In this document: in pieces, positions 35,592 to 46,619 of the stretch
Layout of the letters: each line of letters begins with the position of its first letter
How positions within the stretch are numbered: the stretch's first letter is position 1
DNA from: Clostridia bacterium
GTDB taxonomy: Bacteria > Bacillota > Clostridia > UMGS1840 > HGM11507
Length of the DNA stretch: 64,000 nt
NCBI GenBank assembly: GCA_017414505.1
Contig: JAFQLQ010000012.1
Location: forward strand, 1-64,000
Reading direction: 5' to 3'
Notes under the pieces: generated by a model
Seen by the model: the letters and a program-made list of their open reading frames with translations, nothing else
What the model was told of the DNA's origin: nothing
The model's database searches: none
Translations under genes and position numbers: made by a program

Positions 35592-36098
35592 TTATTTTCT
35601 CTCCAGACCTAATTTTTTAAGAACAGTTTCTTCCTTTTTACGCATATCTGCCTTCATATTCTCCTCCATATGGTCATAACCAAAAAGATGATACATGGAG
35701 TGAACAGTAAGATACGCAAATTCCCTGTCCACACTGTGTCCGTATTCTTCCGCCTGTTCTCTTGCTACATCCGCACAAAGAACCATATCACCAAGATATA
35801 CTGCTTCAAGCTCGGGGTCATAATCATAATCGGAAATTTCTTCCAGAAGATTGTAATTTTCGTCAAATTTCAGAGCAGGAAAAGAAAGAACATCCGTTGC
35901 CTTGTCAATTTCTCTCTGTTCGTTGTTTATGCTTCTTATTTCCTCTTTATCACAAACAAGAACACTTATAAACACATCAAAATCGGGCTGTTCTTCAAAA
36001 AGAACCGCCTCTATTGCCTTTTCTATTAAGTTTTTACTTTCCTCGTCTAAAACTATTTTATCCGAGGTGCATTCAATTTCTGTTTTGTATTTCATCAT
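35592..36098 (-). CDS. ybeY: Endoribonuclease YbeY (rRNA maturation factor)
   Basis: About 168 residues with the zinc-binding signature H-S-M-Y-H-L-F-G-Y-D-H (three His), plus TDVLSFPAL and YLGDMVLCADVA. YbeY takes part in 16S rRNA 3'-end processing and ribosome quality control. Three close ATG codons (36107, 36098, 36095) all overlap the end of phoH. The middle one is chosen on spacing, with low certainty. The phoH-ybeY order is conserved in Firmicutes. Confidence 0.93.
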   Translation of the reverse strand: MMKYKTEIECTSDKIVLDEESKNLIEKAIEAVLFEEQPDFDVFISVLVCDKEEIRSINNEQREIDKATDVLSFPALKFDENYNLLEEISDYDYDPELEAVYLGDMVLCADVAREQAEEYGHSVDREFAYLTVHSMYHLFGYDHMEENMKADMRKKEETVLKKLGLERK

Positions 36099-37038
36099 AT
36101 CTCGCATACGCCTTTATAATTTTCTGAATTAAAGGATGTCTTACAACGTCACGCTCTGAAAGATTGAAAATTGCGATATCGTCTATCCCCTTTAATATTT
36201 TTATTGCATTTTTAAGACCGGATTTTTTCCCGTCAGGCAGGTCAACCTGCGTAACATCACCGGTTATAACAACCTTGGAATTGAATCCGATACGGGTTAG
36301 GAACATCTTCATCTGTTCCCTTGTGGTATTCTGTGCTTCATCAAGAATAATAAAACTGTCGTCCAGAGTACGGCCTCTCATATACGCCAGAGGTGCAACC
36401 TCAATCATACCTTTTTCCTGATAGGAAGTGAAATTTTCCGCACCCAGCATTTCAAAAAGTCCATCGTAAAGAGGTCTTAAATACGGATCAACCTTATTCT
36501 GCAAATCGCCGGGAAGAAAGCCAAGCTTTTCGCCTGCTTCAACCGCAGGACGTGTAAGGATAATACGGCTGATTTCCTTGCGTTTGAAAGCAAGCACCGC
36601 CATAGCAACTGCAAGGTAGGTTTTCCCCGTACCTGCAGGGCCAACACCAATTGTAATAGTGTTGTTTCTTATGGCATCTACATATTTTTTCTGTCCAATA
36701 GTTTTGGGACGGATGGGTGTGCCCCTTGCGTTAACGCAAATACTGTCTTTAAGTGCATCCTGAAATTCTTCACCGGTGGTCTCCTTGGGCATATCCACAA
36801 GGTATCTTATGTTCTGCTCGTTTATAGCTTCGCCACGGGAAGCTATTTTAAGAAGCTCTCTTAAAACGCCCTCCGCACGGCTTACAGCACGTTCATCACC
36901 CGTAATTTTAAGCATTGTATCACGGTTGATTAAAACAACACCAAGCTCTCTTTCAATCAGTTTTGCATTTTCATCAAATTTACCGAAAAGGTTAACTATA
37001 CTTTCAATCGAATTTGCTTCAATTATTCTTTCGCTCAT
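36073..37038 (-). CDS. PhoH-like ATPase
   Basis: A 321-residue P-loop protein of the PhoH/YbeZ family. It has an N-terminal region (about 1-110), Walker A VGPAGTGKTYLAVAMAV, Walker B SFIILDEAQNTT, and TRIGFNSKVVITGDVTQVDLP. It is often coupled with YbeY and is thought to be an RNA-linked ATPase/helicase. It is 14 bases downstream of yqfD. Confidence 0.93.
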   Translation of the reverse strand: MSERIIEANSIESIVNLFGKFDENAKLIERELGVVLINRDTMLKITGDERAVSRAEGVLRELLKIASRGEAINEQNIRYLVDMPKETTGEEFQDALKDSICVNARGTPIRPKTIGQKKYVDAIRNNTITIGVGPAGTGKTYLAVAMAVLAFKRKEISRIILTRPAVEAGEKLGFLPGDLQNKVDPYLRPLYDGLFEMLGAENFTSYQEKGMIEVAPLAYMRGRTLDDSFIILDEAQNTTREQMKMFLTRIGFNSKVVITGDVTQVDLPDGKKSGLKNAIKILKGIDDIAIFNLSERDVVRHPLIQKIIKAYARYDEIQNRN

Positions 37039-37052
37039 TTAATACTCCTTAG

Positions 37053-38285
37053 TTACATAGCATCATATGCTTTCTGCTGTTCATATTTTTTCCGCCACTC
37101 CTCGGTGGCATAATCTAAATCTGCCTGAGTAATTTCCGCCTGCTGTGCTATCTCCTCTTCACATTCCGCAAGCATACGAAGCTTGATATAATCGGATTTT
37201 TCACATTCAATACGCTCGTAGGAAATTTTTACAACATCACCCTTAAGCACCGATTTGTAAAGAAGATTTTCAAGTTCTTTTTTTGCATTTTTTTCTGCCT
37301 CAGCATCGGAAATTCCTTTTTTTATAAGGTTATATTCTGTAAATTCACGCTTTATAACGGTAAGCGGACCTATTACATATTTTTCACTTTTTTCATCATA
37401 ATTATAATAGGGAACATCCTTATGGTTAAGAAGTTTTCCGTTGAAATAGAAGCTTACAGCCTTGGAAATATTTCCTGTATATTGCTTTTCGTACACAAAA
37501 AGCGGTGATTCGGAAAAATTTTCGTACCAGGTTCTTCCCTTAACCGAAGCCATTGAATGAACTGTTCTCACTCCATCGTTTTTGGTTTCAATTATTCCCG
37601 AAATGAGCAAATCTCCCTTTTTAACAGTTTGATTAAGCTCTACAACTGCATTGCCGTTGGCGGCAGTAATACTTTTTATAATAGCATCCTTTCCGGCAAT
37701 AATTTTACAGGGAACATCCATTGGAATAATTTTCGGCGGAATACGTCTTTCCTTTATTTCGATAACAAGCCTTGTGCCTTCCTCCGAAATTCCAACCCAG
37801 CTTATTTCTTCAATTTCATTCATCAGCTTAACTTCAATTTCTCTGTTATCTATTTTACTCCTAAACACACCTTTTTTCAAGCCTATATCGTTAAGTTTTT
37901 CTAAAATTTCTTCTTTTTCAACCAAAATGTTGCCTTTTACCTCTATATCAAGCACCAAAGAAGTGATAAAAACAATAAAAACTGTAAATAAAACGCCTGC
38001 AAAAACAATAATTTTTCTTTTTTTCATATTCTGAAGATATTTGTACAAACCGTTTTTTTCTACAATTTCCACCTTGGTTTTTGTTTTGTAAGCATGCTTG
38101 CGGATTTTTTTAAAACCCTTCAGAGAAATTTTAAGCGTAGCTTCTTCTTCACTTATTCTGGATATATCCCATATGTATAAATTAAGATTTGTGGTAATAA
38201 GATTCAAAAAACGCTCCAGATGCTTTCCCTTTATTTTAATTTTAACATATCCCGAATAAAAATTATACAGATTAATTATATCCAC
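37053..38285 (-). CDS. yqfD: Sporulation protein YqfD
   Basis: A 410-residue membrane protein. It has a cytoplasmic N-terminal domain of about 90 residues, one transmembrane helix (about 93-112, FAGVLFTVFIVFITSLVL), and a large extracytoplasmic part with the SWVGISEEGTRLVIEIKERR segment typical of YqfD. It is made in the mother cell under sigma-E in Bacillus. Its presence next to yqfC indicates a spore-forming lineage. Confidence 0.9.
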   Translation of the reverse strand: MDIINLYNFYSGYVKIKIKGKHLERFLNLITTNLNLYIWDISRISEEEATLKISLKGFKKIRKHAYKTKTKVEIVEKNGLYKYLQNMKKRKIIVFAGVLFTVFIVFITSLVLDIEVKGNILVEKEEILEKLNDIGLKKGVFRSKIDNREIEVKLMNEIEEISWVGISEEGTRLVIEIKERRIPPKIIPMDVPCKIIAGKDAIIKSITAANGNAVVELNQTVKKGDLLISGIIETKNDGVRTVHSMASVKGRTWYENFSESPLFVYEKQYTGNISKAVSFYFNGKLLNHKDVPYYNYDEKSEKYVIGPLTVIKREFTEYNLIKKGISDAEAEKNAKKELENLLYKSVLKGDVVKISYERIECEKSDYIKLRMLAECEEEIAQQAEITQADLDYATEEWRKKYEQQKAYDAM

Positions 38286-38296
38286 AAAAAACGCTC

Positions 38297-38566
38297 CTAT
38301 TCAAATGTAATTTTGTAAATTTCACCTTTAAGCGTGATTTCATCTTCGGTAATGTTTTTTATTTCAAACCCTTTGCCGTTAAGGGAGATAATTTTGCCTT
38401 TTGTGTTTATTTTTGCACGGTCAGTTTCAAATTCTATAAGCCCCTTGTAATTTTCAATATATATTTCATTATTGCTGAAAATACTTACTCTTGATAAATC
38501 GGTTACAATCTCTTTGGGCAGTTCAAGACTGTCTGTCATAAAGCTTTTCAATCTGGATTTAGACAC
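38297..38566 (-). CDS. yqfC: YqfC/YabP-family sporulation protein
   Basis: An 89-residue small beta-rich protein (LPKEIVTDLSRVSIFSNNEIYIENYKGLIEF, followed by INTKGKIISLNGKGFEI) matching the YabP/YqfC family of sporulation factors. A GTG start at 38566 is chosen because GAGGTG lies 6 bases upstream. That ribosome site is the 3' arm of a 12-bp hairpin (38571-38598), so translation may be controlled. Confidence 0.85.
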   Translation of the reverse strand: MSKSRLKSFMTDSLELPKEIVTDLSRVSIFSNNEIYIENYKGLIEFETDRAKINTKGKIISLNGKGFEIKNITEDEITLKGEIYKITFE

Positions 38567-38570
38567 AAAA

Positions 38571-38598
38571 AACACCTCATAAAATATTATGAGATGTT
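38571..38598 (-). promoter_or_regulatory. Hairpin sequestering the yqfC ribosome site
   Basis: On the minus strand AACATCTCATAA pairs with TTATGAGGTGTT (12 bp, one G-U) around a 4-base loop and is followed directly by T6 and the GTG start. It can act as an attenuator (stem plus U-run) and also hide the GAGGTG ribosome site. Confidence 0.6.
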
Positions 38599-38605
38599 TT
38601 AATAT

Positions 38606-38737
38606 GTTATGCAGTTTTATACATTAAATTTCATTTACCAACCTGCGGTACATTGCCTCATCCGCAAAATCGTATTTCACTCAGAACCGGAGGCGAAGCA
38701 ATTTCCAAAGGCTTTGACTTGTGTGGAAATAATCATC
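38606..38737. other. Unexplained intergenic stretch, possible gene or repeat remnant
   Basis: About 130 bases between the yajC terminator and the yqfC hairpin, more GC-rich than its surroundings. On the minus strand short open stretches read M-D-D-Y-F-H-T-S-Q-S-L-W-K-stop-type peptides and then K-Y-D-F-A-D-E-A-M-Y-R-R-L-V-N-E-I-stop, the look of a broken coding or dispersed repeat sequence. No promoter for yqfC is clear here. No function is claimed. Confidence 0.3.
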
Positions 38738-38740
38738 CAT

Positions 38741-38768
38741 AAAAAAAGCGAGGCCAAGCCTCGCTTTT
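38741..38768 (-). terminator. Terminator of yajC
   Basis: The stem AAAAGCGAGGC / GCCTCGCTTTT with a 3-base loop and a T7 run on the minus strand, 8 bases past yajC. Confidence 0.88.
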
Positions 38769-38775
38769 ACAATTA

Positions 38776-39102
38776 TTACGCTTTTTCTTTCTGTTTAACA
38801 TCCTTAATACCCCATTTGTACAGGTATATTTTGGTTTTTTCAACAGTTCCGCATTCAATAACAACTTTTTCGTCTTTTATTTTAGCTACTTTACCATACA
38901 TTCCTCCGATAGTTGTAACTTCATCACCAACTTCAAGAGATGCAAGAAGCTCTTTAAATGCTTTATCTTTCTTTTTCTGAGGTCTTATCAGAATAAAGTA
39001 GAAAACTGCAACCATAAGAACAAGCTGAACTACAAGACCAATAGGGCCCATTGCGGCAGGAGCTGCTGCAGCATCAGCTGTTGCTGTTAAAAACATAGGC
39101 AT
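38776..39102 (-). CDS. yajC: Preprotein translocase subunit YajC
   Basis: A 108-residue single-pass membrane protein of the Sec accessory complex. It has an Ala-rich N-terminus, a hydrophobic helix (VVQLVLMVAVFYFILIRPQKKKDK) ending in the family's RPQ(K)KK signature, and a small cytoplasmic beta domain (GDEVTTIGGMYGKVAKI). The ATG at 39102 is chosen for its GAAGGAGG ribosome site. It is a single-gene unit with its own promoter and terminator. Confidence 0.93.
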   Translation of the reverse strand: MPMFLTATADAAAAPAAMGPIGLVVQLVLMVAVFYFILIRPQKKKDKAFKELLASLEVGDEVTTIGGMYGKVAKIKDEKVVIECGTVEKTKIYLYKWGIKDVKQKEKA

Positions 39103-39135
39103 TGTAACCCCTCCTTCTTTTATATCATTTTTATT

Positions 39136-39164
39136 ATTATACATTGTATTTCCAATTTATACAA
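39136..39164 (-). promoter_or_regulatory. Promoter of yajC
   Basis: On the minus strand, TTGTAT (39164-39159), 17-base spacer, TATAAT (39141-39136). Confidence 0.72.
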
Positions 39165-39190
39165 GTGTTTTTTGAAAAATTTACATATTT

Positions 39191-40531
39191 TTAATTTATA
39201 GCTTTTAAAAATTCATCTATAATTCTAATTGTATTTTCTTTTTTATCGGCATTATCACAGATTTTAACAACTGCATGAGCAGAGCTTTCATAAAGACTTC
39301 TTCTGCGGTTTAAAAGCTCCTCCAGAGCTGAAGCTCCGTTCTTAAGAAGAGGTCTTGTTGTATCATTTTTTAGTCTTTTTAAAATTATATCCTTATCAAC
39401 ATCAATATAAACAACCACAGAATCACTGTTTTTAAGCAGTTCTCTGTTAATCTCTTTTTCTACGATTCCGCCGCCGGTTGCAATTATTTTTCCGCTTCCC
39501 GAAAGAGCATTTTTCAAAGCTGCGGTTTCACATTTTCTGAAATATTCTTCACCGTGATTTGCAAAAATCTCATTAATGGAACAGCCTTCATTCTTTACTA
39601 TTTCACTGTCGGTATCCGTAAGAGGTGCATCAAAAAATTCTGCAAGCTCTTTAGAAAGAGTTGTTTTTCCCGAACCCGGGCCGCCAATTAAAACAATATT
39701 TTTGCTAAGCTTAAACGGGTTTAACATTTTATGTACTTCCGCTACTGTTTCTTTTATCTCTTCTTCGGAAAAATCGCAGTCAAGCCATATTTCCTGCGCC
39801 TTAGCCGCCTGACCAACAAGCATATAGAGCCCGTTTACTCCGTTACCGCCCATATAATTTATAACTTTTGAAATCATAGTTTCCACAGGATTATATATGG
39901 TATCAAAGCAATGGGGAATTTTGCATATTTTTTTAAGTTCAATTGGTGTTGCAAGACCATTTGGATACATTCCAACCGGTGTTCCCTGCAGAATAATGTC
40001 AAAATTATTGTCTATATCATCTGCCGAAATCAGCTTTATTTCCTTACCCGTTTTTTCAAAAATTTCTTTTTTCAGAGCTTCGGATTTTTCTTTGTTTCTT
40101 GCAAAAATACTAACATCAGCATTTTTCATTACCGATTCATAAGTAAGCATTCTTGAAACTCCGCCGCAGCCCGTTACAAGGATTTTTGAATTTTCAAGGT
40201 TTATTCCGTTTATTTCAATTGCCTTAAAAAATCCGTCAACATCCGTATTGTATCCAAGAAATCCGTTTTCTGTTTTTTTAACGGTATTGCAGGAATTATA
40301 AACTGCCGCCTTGCCATCAATTTTATCAATAAGTCCGATAATATCGGTTTTATAGGGGATTGTTATATTAAATCCCCCAAGATTTTTAAGAATATTTTCA
40401 AAGGTTTCTCCCACGTTTTCTGTGGGATAAAGTGCGTATTCATGTTCGTTATTTTTAAGTGCAAAAAGCTTCTCGTGTATCACCTTTGACATACTGTGTC
40501 CAAGAGGATTTCCTATTAAGCCAAAATTCAT
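39191..40531 (-). CDS. Bifunctional shikimate dehydrogenase / shikimate kinase
   Basis: A 446-residue natural fusion of two consecutive shikimate-pathway steps. Residues 1 to about 270 are AroE (NPLGHSMSKVIHEKLF, NITIPYKTDI with catalytic Lys61, TGCGGVSRM, NGLYMLVGQAAKAQEIW), which reduces 3-dehydroshikimate. Residues about 278-446 are AroK (Walker A GGPGSGKTTLSKELAE, DTDSEIVKNEG, ATGGGIVEKE, RPLLKNG), which phosphorylates shikimate. It lies 12 bases downstream of uvrA. Confidence 0.93.
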   Translation of the reverse strand: MNFGLIGNPLGHSMSKVIHEKLFALKNNEHEYALYPTENVGETFENILKNLGGFNITIPYKTDIIGLIDKIDGKAAVYNSCNTVKKTENGFLGYNTDVDGFFKAIEINGINLENSKILVTGCGGVSRMLTYESVMKNADVSIFARNKEKSEALKKEIFEKTGKEIKLISADDIDNNFDIILQGTPVGMYPNGLATPIELKKICKIPHCFDTIYNPVETMISKVINYMGGNGVNGLYMLVGQAAKAQEIWLDCDFSEEEIKETVAEVHKMLNPFKLSKNIVLIGGPGSGKTTLSKELAEFFDAPLTDTDSEIVKNEGCSINEIFANHGEEYFRKCETAALKNALSGSGKIIATGGGIVEKEINRELLKNSDSVVVYIDVDKDIILKRLKNDTTRPLLKNGASALEELLNRRRSLYESSAHAVVKICDNADKKENTIRIIDEFLKAIN

Positions 40532-40543
40532 ATTACCACCTCG

Positions 40544-43357
<2,814 letters not shown>

Positions 43358-43365
43358 TTTTTCAC

Positions 43366-45309
43366 CTATCCTTTTAATGCTATAATCTGGTCACGCAGCT
43401 TTGCGGCTCTTTCAAAATCAAGAGCTTTTGCCGCCTGCTGCATTTCTTTTGTAAGCTTCAGAATTGTAAGTTCTATGTTTTCCGAGCTTATGGTAATCTT
43501 TTCTTTCTTTTCAACCGTCTTTGTTATTTCAATAATTTCTCTAATGGATTTTGAAACAGATTTAGGTGTTATTCCGTGTTCCTTATTGTAATCAGACTGA
43601 ATTTTTCTTCTTCTTTCAGTTTCAGTTATGGCATATTGCATTGCCTCTGTAATTTTGTCTGCATACATTATAACGTGACCGTTTACATTTCTTGCCGCAC
43701 GTCCGATTGTCTGAATAAGTGAAGTATCGGAACGCAAGAACCCTTCCTTATCCGCATCAAGAATTGCAATTAAGGAAACCTCGGGAATATCAAGACCTTC
43801 TCTTAAAAGGTTGATTCCGATTAACACATCAAATTCGCCAAGACGCAAATCTCTTATTATTTCGGTACGCTCCAAAGTATCAATATCCGAATGAAGGTAT
43901 TTCACTTTTATCCCGTCTTTTTCAAAAAAGTCGGTCAAATCCTCTGCCATACGTTTGGTAAGAGTTGTAACAAGAACTCGCTCTCCCGCTTCAACACGCT
44001 TTTTGATTTCCCCCTCCAAATGGTCAATTTGTCCTTTTGTGGGAACAACTTCAATTTCGGGATCAAGAAGTCCTGTGGGACGAATTACCTGCTCGGCAAT
44101 CTTGGTTGAAAGCTCTTTTTCAATTTTTCCGGGAGTTGCCGAAACGAATACCGCCTGATTTATTTTTTTCATAAATTCATCATAGTTAAGCGGACGGTTA
44201 TCGTAAGCTGACGGCAGACGGAAACCGTAGGTAACAAGGGAATCCTTTCTTGCTCTGTCGCCTGCATACATTCCTCTTACCTGAGGAAGCGTAACATGAG
44301 ATTCGTCCACTATCAGCAGGAAATCGTCCGGAAAATAGTCCATAAGAGTATAAGGACAGCTGCCGGGCTCTCTTCCGCTGATATGTCGTGAATAGTTTTC
44401 AATTCCCTGACAGAAGCCAATCTGTTCAAGCATTTCAAGGTCGTAATTTGTACGCTGTGCAATTCTCTGTGCTTCAAGAAGCATACCGTTATCTTCAAAA
44501 TATTTTATTCTCTCTTCCAGTTCTTCTCCTATGGTACGTATTGCACGGCGCATTTTATCCCCCGTTGTAACATAGTGAGAAGCAGGAAAAACTGCGGCGT
44601 GAGACATTTCACCTATAATTTCACCGGTAATTGGATCAACAGATGTAATTCTGTCTATCTCGTCACCAAAAAATTCAACTCTCACAACGTTTTCGTTGGT
44701 GTTTGAGGGGAAAATATCCAAAGTATCGCCACGCACTCTGAATGTGCCTCTGTGAAAATCTATATCATTTCTTTCATACTGAATTTCAACAAGCTTTTTT
44801 AAAACCTCATCTCTTTCCTTAATCATACCCGGGCGAAGAGAAACCACAAGGTCGGTATAATCCTCGGGATCGCCCAAGCCGTAAATACAGGAAACCGATG
44901 CAACTATTATAACGTCCTTTCTTTCAAACAAAGCAATGGTTGCAGAATGACGCAATTTGTCTATTTCGTCATTTACAGACGAGTCTTTTTCTATATAAGT
45001 GTCCGTATTGGCAATATAAGCCTCAGGCTGATAATAATCGTAGTAGGAAACAAAATATTCCACCGCATTTTCGGGGAAAAACTCCTTAAACTCACTGCAA
45101 AGCTGTGCCGCAAGAGTTTTGTTATGGGCAAGAACCAAAGTAGGTTTATTAACTTTTTCAATAACCTTTGCCATAGTATAGGTTTTTCCCGAACCGGTAA
45201 CACCAAGAAGGGTTTGAAATCTGTCGCCTTTTATTATTCCGTCGGCAAGATCTTCAATGGCTTTTGGCTGATCTCCGCAGGGTTCAAAGGGTGAATGAAC
45301 CTTAAACAT
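43366..45309 (-). CDS. uvrB: Excinuclease ABC subunit B
   Basis: A full-length 647-residue helicase-like protein that verifies the lesion and recruits UvrC. It has Walker [16 protein letters not shown], the DNA-gripping beta-hairpin [20 protein letters not shown], helicase motif VI region QTIGRAARN, and a C-terminal UVR coiled-coil motif ([22 protein letters not shown]). The first gene of a uvrB-uvrA-aroEK unit with a clear promoter. Confidence 0.97.
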   Translation of the reverse strand: MFKVHSPFEPCGDQPKAIEDLADGIIKGDRFQTLLGVTGSGKTYTMAKVIEKVNKPTLVLAHNKTLAAQLCSEFKEFFPENAVEYFVSYYDYYQPEAYIANTDTYIEKDSSVNDEIDKLRHSATIALFERKDVIIVASVSCIYGLGDPEDYTDLVVSLRPGMIKERDEVLKKLVEIQYERNDIDFHRGTFRVRGDTLDIFPSNTNENVVRVEFFGDEIDRITSVDPITGEIIGEMSHAAVFPASHYVTTGDKMRRAIRTIGEELEERIKYFEDNGMLLEAQRIAQRTNYDLEMLEQIGFCQGIENYSRHISGREPGSCPYTLMDYFPDDFLLIVDESHVTLPQVRGMYAGDRARKDSLVTYGFRLPSAYDNRPLNYDEFMKKINQAVFVSATPGKIEKELSTKIAEQVIRPTGLLDPEIEVVPTKGQIDHLEGEIKKRVEAGERVLVTTLTKRMAEDLTDFFEKDGIKVKYLHSDIDTLERTEIIRDLRLGEFDVLIGINLLREGLDIPEVSLIAILDADKEGFLRSDTSLIQTIGRAARNVNGHVIMYADKITEAMQYAITETERRRKIQSDYNKEHGITPKSVSKSIREIIEITKTVEKKEKITISSENIELTILKLTKEMQQAAKALDFERAAKLRDQIIALKG

Positions 45310-45351
45310 ACGAGCACACCTTTCTTTGTTAAAAATTTCGCTTTACCTTAT

Positions 45352-45380
45352 ATTTTATCATATATTTTATTATGTTTCAA
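45352..45380 (-). promoter_or_regulatory. Promoter of uvrB-uvrA-aroEK
   Basis: On the minus strand, TTGAAA (45380-45375), 17-base spacer, TAAAAT (45357-45352). No LexA (SOS) box of the Bacillus type was recognised beside it. Confidence 0.7.
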
Positions 45381-45397
45381 TATTTAGAAAAAAATAT

Positions 45398-45425
45398 TTG
45401 CAAAATAAATAATATATGATATACT
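45398..45425 (+). promoter_or_regulatory. Promoter of the chromate transporter pair
   Basis: TTGCAA at 45398, 16-base spacer, TATACT at 45420-45425. It is divergent from the uvrB promoter. Confidence 0.55.
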
Positions 45426-45459
45426 AATATAAGTATAATTATGGTCAGGAGTGATAAAT

Positions 45460-46011
45460 TTGGCAAAGCTTACTGAGCTTTTTATTTCATTTTTTAAATT
45501 GGGAGCATTTACCTTTGGTGGAGGATATGCAATGCTTCCGCTTATCCAGAAAGAAATTGTGGAAAAACGCAACTGGTGCACCGAGGATGAAATTCTTGAT
45601 TATTTCGCCGTTGGGCAATGCACACCGGGCGTTATCGCAGTTAACACAGCAACCTTTATAGGTTATAAGCAAAGAGGTGTAATAGGTGCGATTATTGCAA
45701 CAATAGGGCTTATTGTTTCACCGCTTATTTTAATTTCTATTATAGCCTCATTTCTAAAAAATTTTGCCGAATATGAAATTGTAAAAAACATTTTTGGCGG
45801 AATTCGTGTTATAGTTGCTGTGCTTATCATAAACGCAGTTATCACAATGGCAAAAAAAGCTTTGGTAGATAAAAACTGTCTGCTGCTTTCCTTTGTCGGT
45901 CTTGCTGTTTCGCTTTATTTGCCCATAAGTCCCGTTTATGCGGTGCTTTTCGGTGCAGTTTGCGGAATATGGATTAAAAACAGCGGAACTAAAGGAGGTC
46001 AGAAAAAATGA
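45460..46011 (+). CDS. Chromate transporter, short form (first half)
   Basis: A 183-residue membrane protein of the CHR family, with FKLGAFTFGGGYAMLPLIQKE and the Pro-Gly signature VGQCTPGVIAVNTATFIG, plus about five helices. Short CHR proteins come in pairs of opposite topology that together equal one long ChrA. A TTG start at 45460 is preferred because AGGAG lies 8 bases upstream; a GTG at 45451 overlaps that site. It overlaps the next gene by 4 bases (ATGA). Whether the natural substrate is chromate is not shown by sequence. Confidence 0.9.
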   Translation: MAKLTELFISFFKLGAFTFGGGYAMLPLIQKEIVEKRNWCTEDEILDYFAVGQCTPGVIAVNTATFIGYKQRGVIGAIIATIGLIVSPLILISIIASFLKNFAEYEIVKNIFGGIRVIVAVLIINAVITMAKKALVDKNCLLLSFVGLAVSLYLPISPVYAVLFGAVCGIWIKNSGTKGGQKK

Positions 46012-46574
46012 TTTATTTAAGATTATTTCTGGAATTCTTTAAAACCGGACTTTTTGCAGTAGGCGGCGGACTTGCAACAATCCCCTTTTTATATGATATG
46101 GCTGATAAAACCAGCTGGTTTACAAGAGGCGAGCTTTCAAATATGATAGCTGTTGCAGAATCCACACCGGGTCCTATTGGAGTTAATATGGCAACCTATG
46201 CAGGCGTTCAGGCAGCAGGAATTCCAGGCGGTATCATTGCCACTCTGGGGCTTATTTTACCGTCGCTTATTATAATTTTAATCATTGCGAAGGTGCTTGA
46301 TAAATTCAAATCGAACAAAATTGTCGGAGATTTATTTTACGGTATAAGACCTGTGGTTTCCGGCTTGGTTGCCGCAGCTGCAGTTGAAATGACACGACTT
46401 GCCCTGGTTGATACCGAGTTGTTTCTTGAAACAAAAAAAATATTTGATCTGATTGATATAAAAGCAGTTATAATGTTTGTAGTATTTTTAGTTCTTACAA
46501 GAAAATTTAAAAAAATTCATCCGATAGTGTTTATTATTTCGGCAGGAGTGCTCGGAGCACTTTTTAAAATGTAA
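46008..46574 (+). CDS. Chromate transporter, short form (second half)
   Basis: The 188-residue partner of the preceding CHR protein. It has FFKTGLFAVGGGLATIPFLYDM, VAESTPGPIGVNMATYAG, and about five helices. Its ATG lies inside the stop of the first gene, so the two are translationally coupled and probably form a heterodimer. A strong terminator follows. Confidence 0.9.
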   Translation: MIYLRLFLEFFKTGLFAVGGGLATIPFLYDMADKTSWFTRGELSNMIAVAESTPGPIGVNMATYAGVQAAGIPGGIIATLGLILPSLIIILIIAKVLDKFKSNKIVGDLFYGIRPVVSGLVAAAAVEMTRLALVDTELFLETKKIFDLIDIKAVIMFVVFLVLTRKFKKIHPIVFIISAGVLGALFKM

Positions 46575-46616
46575 AAAAAACAGCAAGATTTTCATGAGAA
46601 AATCTTGCTGTTTTTT
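46575..46616. terminator. Bidirectional terminator
   Basis: A long stem AAAACAGCAAGATTTTC / GAAAATCTTGCTGTTTT with a 4-base loop and T/A runs on both sides, between two converging genes. Confidence 0.88.
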
Positions 46617-46619
46617 ATG

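Noticed and set aside
45310..45460. SOS (LexA) box before uvrB
   Set aside because: No GAAC-N4-GTTC-like palindrome was found in the divergent promoter region.
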